Source: DATLCI01 sp046714215
Lineage (GTDB): Bacteria; Acidobacteriota; Terriglobia; Terriglobales; Acidobacteriaceae
Assembly: GCA_046714215.1 (NCBI GenBank)
Contig: JBKKBM010000032.1
Span: 1 to 19,169, forward strand
Length of the DNA: 19,169 bases
Direction of reading: 5' to 3'
The notes beneath the pieces were generated by a model. That model made no database searches, had not been told where the DNA came from, and saw nothing but the letters and a program-made list of their open reading frames with translations. Of the stretch, positions 14,783-19,169 are shown in pieces (the first letter of the stretch is position 1; each line of letters opens with the position of its first letter). The position numbers were made by a program, and so were the translations under genes.

Positions 14783-17700
14783 ATGAATAGCAGTTTGCGT
14801 CTTTCGCGGTCGGTTGTGTGTCTGGGGATGGTCTTTCTGGTGGCCACCTTGCCCGCCGTCGCGCAGTCCCTGAAGGTAGCCGCCGCTTACGGCGGGAACG
14901 ATAGCGCGGCGGGCCGCGCGCCGGTCGCCGATAGCGGCGCCAAGCCGGTTGTCCCCCGCTTGATCAAATACAGCGGCATGTTCAAGGATGCAGCCGGCGA
15001 GCCCCGCACCGGGATCGTGGGCGTGGCCTTCGCGCTCTATGGCGAGCAGACGGGCGGAGCGCCGCTCTGGCAGGAAACCCAGAACGTCCAACTGGATGGG
15101 CAGGGACGCTACAACGTGCTGCTGGGCGCGGGCCGGGAATTGCCCGCGGAGATTTTTTCTTCGAATGATGCCCGCTGGCTGGGCGTGCAGGTGATGGCGG
15201 ACGCGGAGTCGGAGCAAGCCCGCACTCTGCTGGTGAGCGTGGCCTATGCGTTGAAGGCGCAAGATGCGGAGACGCTGGGCGGACGGCCCGCGTCAGAATA
15301 CGTGTCGAGCGAGGCGGTGCGGGGCCTGCTGGAATCGGGCATGTCGCAACGCCTGCTCAGCGTCCAGTCGCAGGCGGCGGCGAAGTCGCTCGACATGGGC
15401 GCGGTGAGTACGTCGGTCGCGCACACGGTGAATGCCATCCCGAAATTTTCCGCGCCGGATACGCTCGCCGATTCGCTCCTGTTTGAGCAGTATGCGCAGC
15501 CCGGGTTCGATGCCTTCGGGATCGCGCTGGGAATCAATGAAGACGTGGTGCGCATCGGGAACGGTACCGGATTATCCAAGCGGTTGCAGATCGCGGGGCG
15601 GTTGGTGTCAGAAGGGTTTGACGTCAACACCAGCAGCTTTAACTCGATCCGCGTGGTCAACACCAACCCGGATGGCGTCGGGATGCAGGTGAACAGTACC
15701 TCGCAATCGGCCAACGTGACCAACGGCATGTTTGTCTCGGCGGAGAGTAGTAAAGCGATCGCCATCGCGGCGTTCGTATTCGAGCCCTTAGTGGCCAGCA
15801 TCCCGGGAACGGATTACACCTACGGATTGATGGGCGCGAACTATAACCCGGAAGGCGCGGCCGTAGTGGGTTCGTCCACCTACAACGGGGCGGGAGGCGA
15901 CGCGGTACCGCAACCGTCAGGCCCGATCGGCGTGTATGGCTCCGCTGCGCACACCACCGGCATTCCCGGCGTCTTCGACCAGCGCGCCGCGAGCGGCAAG
16001 ATCTTCAGCGGACGCTTGGGCGGGATAGAAGTGATCAGCATGACCGGAGCGGGTAATGTGACCGCCACCGGCACGGTCACAGCGGCCAGTTTTTCGGGCG
16101 CTTTCTCCGGTAACGGCTCCGGGTTAACCAATGTTGCGGCGGATTCCGCTATCAACGCTACCAACGCGGTGAATGCCACGAATGCTACCAACGCCACTTC
16201 GGCCACCACGGCGACGGCGCTGGCGGCCAATCCCACGGATTGCGGGGTGGCAACCTTTGCCACGACCATCGCGGCCAACGGCAATCTGACCTGCGCGCAA
16301 GTCGCCTTCAGTGAGCTTTCCGGCACGGGCACGCTGGCGGTGACCAACGCGAACAACAACTTCTCCACCAGCCAGACGGTGACCGGCACGGTGACGGCCA
16401 CGGCCTTCAGCGGACCGCTTACCGGCAACGTGACCGGCGATGTTACGGGTAACGTGAGCGGCAACGCGGGTACGGTGACCGACGGCGTGTATACGACGGG
16501 CAGTTATGCTGATCCGGCGTTCATCACGTCGCTGGCGGGAACCAAGATCACGGGTACGGTGGCGAATGCCACTAACGCGGTCAATGCCACCAATGCGACT
16601 AACGCCACGAACGCTACGAACGCAACTAATGCCACCAATGCCACGAATTTGGCGGCCAATCCGGCCGATTGCGCGGCTGGCCAATACGCGACCACCATTG
16701 CCGCCAATGGCGACCTGACTTGCGCTGCCATCCAGGCGAACGAGTTGCCCAGTCTGGCGGGCAGCTATGTGGACTTGACCTCGGCGCAGACGGTCGGTGG
16801 GGCCAAGACCTTCTCCTCGACCATCGCAGGCAATATCAGCGGCAACGCGGGTACGGCAACCTTGGCGGCGAACTCCAGCCTGTTGAACGGGCTGGCGGCC
16901 ACGGCCTTCGAGCAGGTGGCGAACAAGAACACGGCCAACGGCTATGCCGGATTGAACGGCAGCAGCCAGATCGCAGCGGCGCAGGCGGCGGCCAACACGG
17001 CCTTCACCAACGCTGACAACGGCTTCAGCGCGAAGCAGACGTTTGCTCCGGCGACGACCAGCGCGGCCAGCGTGAACGTTGACGCGGGCACGGCGCCCAC
17101 CACCCCGGTCCAGGGCGACATCTGGAACGAAGGCGGGGTGCTGAAAGTCCGCTTCGATGGCACGACGACCAAGACCATTGCTTATACGGACTCGTCGCTG
17201 AGCGGCGGAACGTTCACCGGGAATGTGATCGGCAACCTGACGGGCAACGTGACGGGTAATGTGACGGGGAATGTCACCGGCAACGTGAGCGGTAACGCGG
17301 GCACGGCGACGGCGCTGGCGGCCAATCCGGCCGACTGCGCGGTGGGTCAGTATGCGACGACCATCGCGGCCAACGGCGATCTGACGTGCGCGCAAGTCGC
17401 ATTCAGCCAACTCTCCGGCACCACCACGCTGGCGGTGACGAACGCCAACAATAATTTCTCCACCAGCCAGACGGTGACGGGAACGGTCACGGCCACAGCC
17501 TTCAGCGGACCGCTTACCGGAAATGTAACGGGCAATGTTACCGGCGACGTGACCGGCAACGTGACCGGTAACGTAAGCGGGAATGCCGCCAACGTGACCG
17601 GTACGGTGGCGATGGCCAACGGCGGCACGGGTCTCACAGCCTCGGGCGCTGCCGGTAGCTACCTGCGCAGCAACGGAACCACCTGGGCCAGCTCCGCCAT

Positions 17701-18313
17701 CCAACTGAGCGACCTGCCATCGCTGGCGGGAAGCTTCGTCGACCTGACCAGCAACCAGAGCATCGCGGGCACCAAGACCCTTACTGGCACGATCGATGCC
17801 AGTGCTGCGACCAGCACCATGCCCGTCAAAGTGGGAAACACTTTTCCCGCGACTTGCGTCGCGAATAAGGAGTTGTTCATCAAGATCGGCGGCTTCAATC
17901 CGGGTCAGCAGGTATTCCTGTGCGACGTCTCCGGCACCAGCTGGAACCAGGTGGGCGACGGATTGGGCAACAACAACAACCTGAGCTTCAACCCGGTCAC
18001 GATTCCGGTAAACACGGTCAATCTGGTGAAGAACACCTGCACCACCGCGTATACAGGGGTGTATCCGGCCAATGTCGCCGGCCAGGATATTCCTATCCCT
18101 CCGGCTTCGGGTTCATTGTCCAGCAGCTCCACGCTGGTGACCTCGGTGTTGAGTTCGGTCTCGCAAGCGATGCCGCTGGCTTGGGATTCCTATACCTTCC
18201 AAGCGTATGTGGACAGCAGTGGCCTGCGGTCGTTCCTGCACGTTTGCAACTTCACGCTGACGACCTACACGACCTCGGGCTCCATCACCTTCAACGTGCG
18301 CGCCATCAACTAA
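14783..18313 (+). CDS. Large secreted repeat protein (fibre/adhesin-like), longer paralogue
   Basis: 1176 residues from the ATG at 14783, chosen because AAGGTG lies 8 bp upstream and the product opens with a clear signal peptide (MNSSLRLSRSVVCLGMVFLV, then ATLPAVAQS). An in-frame ATG at 14660 lies upstream of the promoter. Residues about 55-175 are the same beta-rich module as in the paralogue at 12429 (ending AYALKAQDAETLGGRPAS), and about 213-415 match it closely (AHTVNAIPKFS to SGKIFSGRLGG). From about 425 on, the protein is repeats: NAT tripeptides (about 458-478 and 595-621), TGNV tetrapeptides (about 547-562, 812-839, 912-935), three C-x16-C units, and two LPSLAGS(Y/F)VDLTS segments. 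The C-terminal about 160 residues look globular. Such low-complexity Gly/Asn/Thr/Val repeats resemble beta-solenoid tail-fibre or adhesin shafts. No membrane anchor or known sorting signal is visible. Function unknown. Confidence 0.85.
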   Translation: MNSSLRLSRSVVCLGMVFLVATLPAVAQSLKVAAAYGGNDSAAGRAPVADSGAKPVVPRLIKYSGMFKDAAGEPRTGIVGVAFALYGEQTGGAPLWQETQNVQLDGQGRYNVLLGAGRELPAEIFSSNDARWLGVQVMADAESEQARTLLVSVAYALKAQDAETLGGRPASEYVSSEAVRGLLESGMSQRLLSVQSQAAAKSLDMGAVSTSVAHTVNAIPKFSAPDTLADSLLFEQYAQPGFDAFGIALGINEDVVRIGNGTGLSKRLQIAGRLVSEGFDVNTSSFNSIRVVNTNPDGVGMQVNSTSQSANVTNGMFVSAESSKAIAIAAFVFEPLVASIPGTDYTYGLMGANYNPEGAAVVGSSTYNGAGGDAVPQPSGPIGVYGSAAHTTGIPGVFDQRAASGKIFSGRLGGIEVISMTGAGNVTATGTVTAASFSGAFSGNGSGLTNVAADSAINATNAVNATNATNATSATTATALAANPTDCGVATFATTIAANGNLTCAQVAFSELSGTGTLAVTNANNNFSTSQTVTGTVTATAFSGPLTGNVTGDVTGNVSGNAGTVTDGVYTTGSYADPAFITSLAGTKITGTVANATNAVNATNATNATNATNATNATNATNLAANPADCAAGQYATTIAANGDLTCAAIQANELPSLAGSYVDLTSAQTVGGAKTFSSTIAGNISGNAGTATLAANSSLLNGLAATAFEQVANKNTANGYAGLNGSSQIAAAQAAANTAFTNADNGFSAKQTFAPATTSAASVNVDAGTAPTTPVQGDIWNEGGVLKVRFDGTTTKTIAYTDSSLSGGTFTGNVIGNLTGNVTGNVTGNVTGNVSGNAGTATALAANPADCAVGQYATTIAANGDLTCAQVAFSQLSGTTTLAVTNANNNFSTSQTVTGTVTATAFSGPLTGNVTGNVTGDVTGNVTGNVSGNAANVTGTVAMANGGTGLTASGAAGSYLRSNGTTWASSAIQLSDLPSLAGSFVDLTSNQSIAGTKTLTGTIDASAATSTMPVKVGNTFPATCVANKELFIKIGGFNPGQQVFLCDVSGTSWNQVGDGLGNNNNLSFNPVTIPVNTVNLVKNTCTTAYTGVYPANVAGQDIPIPPASGSLSSSSTLVTSVLSSVSQAMPLAWDSYTFQAYVDSSGLRSFLHVCNFTLTTYTTSGSITFNVRAIN
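16154..16216 (+). repeat. NAT tripeptide repeat array 1
   Basis: Seven 9-bp units coding NAT NAV NAT NAT NAT SAT TAT within the large secreted protein. The units differ at synonymous positions. Confidence 0.85.
16217..16468 (+). repeat. Internal duplication block, copy 1
   Basis: Codes ALAANPTDCGVATFATTIAA through SGNA, with one C-x16-C pair (16241, 16292), TLAVTNANNNFSTSQTVTG and a short TGNV run. It matches 17312-17587 almost residue for residue, apart from fewer TGNV units. Confidence 0.85.
16421..16468 (+). repeat. TGNV tetrapeptide repeat array 1
   Basis: Four 12-bp units coding TGNV TGDV TGNV SGNA in the large secreted protein. Confidence 0.85.
16565..16645 (+). repeat. NAT tripeptide repeat array 2
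   Basis: Nine 9-bp units coding NAT NAV and then seven NAT. Asn uses AAT and AAC, Ala uses GCC, GCG, GCT and GCA, Thr uses ACT, ACC and ACG, so the peptide repeat is perfect while the DNA repeat is not. Confidence 0.9.
17216..17299 (+). repeat. TGNV tetrapeptide repeat array 2
   Basis: Seven 12-bp units coding TGNV IGNL TGNV TGNV TGNV TGNV SGNA, the longest TGNV array in the window. Confidence 0.9.
17312..17587 (+). repeat. Internal duplication block, copy 2
   Basis: Second copy of the block at 16217-16468, with its own C-x16-C pair (17336, 17387) and a TGNV run of six units (17516-17587) instead of four, showing that the array length has changed since duplication. Confidence 0.85.
17516..17587 (+). 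repeat. TGNV tetrapeptide repeat array 3
   Basis: Six 12-bp units coding TGNV TGNV TGDV TGNV TGNV SGNA. Confidence 0.88.
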
Positions 18314-18324
18314 GCGAACAGGTA

Positions 18325-18364
18325 CCAACAAGAAAGCCTCCCTTGCGGGAGGCTTTTCTGTTGG
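18325..18364. terminator. Bidirectional Rho-independent terminator
   Basis: Core hairpin GCCTCCC-TTGC-GGGAGGC (18336-18353), extended by flanking A- and T-rich arms so that CCAACA...TGTTGG also pair. On the plus strand the stem is followed by TTTTCTGTT, ending the large secreted-protein gene; on the minus strand it is followed by TTTCTTGTT, ending the ABC ATPase gene that stops at 18379. Confidence 0.9.
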
Positions 18365-18378
18365 TCAGGGGGAGGGGA

Positions 18379-19137
18379 CTAGTTGGTTACGGCGCGCTCC
18401 TTGCGCTCGTCCTTGGAGACAACGCCGTCGCGGATGTGGATGATGCGGTGGGCGTACTCGGCGATGTCATGCTCGTGCGTGACCAGGACGATGGTGTTGC
18501 CTTTGCGATGCAGCTCATCGAACAGCGCCATGATCTCGTTGCCGGTTTGTGAGTCCAGGTTACCCGTGGGCTCGTCAGCGAGGATGATAGAAGGGCTATT
18601 GACCAGGGCGCGGGCAATGGCGACGCGCTGGCGTTGGCCACCGGAAAGCTCGTTGGGCTTGTGCGACATGCGGGACTCGAGGTCCACCATGCGCAGTGCC
18701 TCTTTGGCGCGCTCAATGCGCTGGTTCGCCGGGGTGCCGTTATAGATGAGCGGCAGTTCCACATTGTGCAGGGCGGTGGCGCGAGCGAGCAGGTTGAAGG
18801 TCTGGAAGACGAAGCCGATCTCCTTGTTGCGGATGCGGGCCAGTTCGTCGTCGTCTAGGTCGCTAACGAGGTGTCCGTTGAGCCAATACTTGCCGCTGGT
18901 GGGGGAATCCAGGCAGCCGATGAGGTTCATGAGGGTGGATTTGCCGGAGCCCGACGGGCCCATGATGGCCACATACTCGTTGCGCTCGATCTGCACGTTC
19001 ACGCCGCGCAGGGCGTGCACTTGCTCCGCGCCCATTTCGTACGTCTTCCACAGCTCCTGGACGCTGATCATCGTGTCGCTGGATGGGGTCATAAACTTTT
19101 CCTCGTGGACCTCTTGTGCCGGCGCAAAAGTTGCCAT
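18379..19137 (-). CDS. ABC transporter ATP-binding protein, MacB/LolD type
   Basis: A 252-residue ATPase. Walker A is GPSGSGKST, the Q-loop lies in FVFQTFNLL, the signature is LSGGQRQRVAIARAL, Walker B is IILADEPTGNLD and the switch His is in VLVTHEHDIAEYA. The LNLIGCLDSPTSG-type segment after Walker A (here MNLIGCLDSPTSG) and DEPTGNLDS are typical of the MacB/LolD/FtsE group, which power lipoprotein release or periplasmic-side efflux with a FtsX-like permease. The permease would lie outside the window or elsewhere. AAGGAG (19143-19148, minus strand) is 5 bp before the ATG at 19137, supporting that start; the first about 22 residues precede the conserved domain, so ATGs at 19092 or 19071 are possible. 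A TATAAG at 19160-19165 on the minus strand may be a -10. It is convergent with the secreted-protein gene. Confidence 0.93.
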   Translation of the reverse strand: MATFAPAQEVHEEKFMTPSSDTMISVQELWKTYEMGAEQVHALRGVNVQIERNEYVAIMGPSGSGKSTLMNLIGCLDSPTSGKYWLNGHLVSDLDDDELARIRNKEIGFVFQTFNLLARATALHNVELPLIYNGTPANQRIERAKEALRMVDLESRMSHKPNELSGGQRQRVAIARALVNSPSIILADEPTGNLDSQTGNEIMALFDELHRKGNTIVLVTHEHDIAEYAHRIIHIRDGVVSKDERKERAVTN

Positions 19138-19169
19138 GGATGCTCCTTCGGACTTCCCGCTTATAACCG

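Noticed and set aside
16565..17587. CRISPR-like or VNTR array
   Set aside because: The periods are 9 and 12 bp, in frame, with no spacers, and conserved at the protein level; they are coding repeats.
16124..17704. A 526-codon open frame on the minus strand inside the large secreted-protein gene
   Set aside because: It is opposite the repeat region, is extremely rich in Arg, Gly and His, has no recognisable domain, and exists because the periodic GC-rich repeats avoid stops in that frame. The plus strand has the signal peptide, ribosome site and paralogue support.
18379..19137. ABC ATPase as the exporter of the lasso peptide
   Set aside because: It is a MacB/LolD-type ATPase without a fused membrane domain, about 6 kb away, in a separate transcription unit; lasso exporters are normally fused ABC proteins next to the cyclase.

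Overview
The window looks like chromosomal DNA from a GC-rich Gram-negative soil-type bacterium, most likely an acidobacterium. This is an inference from the high GC content, the wzx/wzy-style polysaccharide gene content, and two large secreted proteins carrying an 'ALKAQDAETLGG' module that I associate with Acidobacteriota. No rRNA or tRNA gene is present to settle it.

Region 1 (1-7850, + strand) is part of an exopolysaccharide/lipid-linked glycan cluster read as one tightly packed unit. It holds a 5'-truncated glutamine-dependent asparagine synthase, a GT4 glycosyltransferase, a split ALG14/ALG13-like (PssD/PssE-type) transferase pair, a GDP-L-fucose synthase-like reductase, and a second, WcaI-like GT4 transferase. 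After a short hairpin gap comes a polyprenyl-phosphate N-acetylhexosamine-1-phosphate transferase (WecA/MraY superfamily) with a long extra C-terminal domain. The first sugar-phosphate would be loaded on the lipid by the last gene and extended by the others.

Region 2 (7875-12216, - strand) is the most interesting part: a candidate lasso-peptide module. Two tandem asparagine-synthetase-like proteins both begin Met-Ser-Gly-Ile, so the amidotransferase cysteine is absent, but both keep the ATP pyrophosphatase loop; these are lasso-cyclase traits. They are followed by a 55-residue ORF joined by an ATGA start/stop overlap. It has the full leader signature YxxPxLxxxGxxxxxT and a short Gly-rich C-terminus that would be the core. 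No RRE/PqqD-like protein, leader protease or dedicated exporter is present, so the set is incomplete here. The 239-bp gap between the cyclases holds an inverted-repeat element with an internal 8-bp tandem repeat.

Region 3 (12429-18313, + strand) holds two paralogous secreted proteins of 692 and 1176 residues. They share an N-terminal module and diverge at the C-terminus; the larger is expanded by NAT tripeptide and TGNV tetrapeptide repeats, like a fibrous surface protein. Both genes have the same promoter architecture: a 9-bp-period GTTAC direct repeat and a GGGAATG block, followed by TTGTTT-17 bp-TAAACT/TATTCT. This points to co-regulation. Each ends in a recognisable hairpin terminator.

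Region 4 (18379-19137, - strand) is a MacB/LolD-type ABC transporter ATPase, convergent with region 3 and sharing a bidirectional terminator with it. No intergenic stretch exceeds 300 bp.
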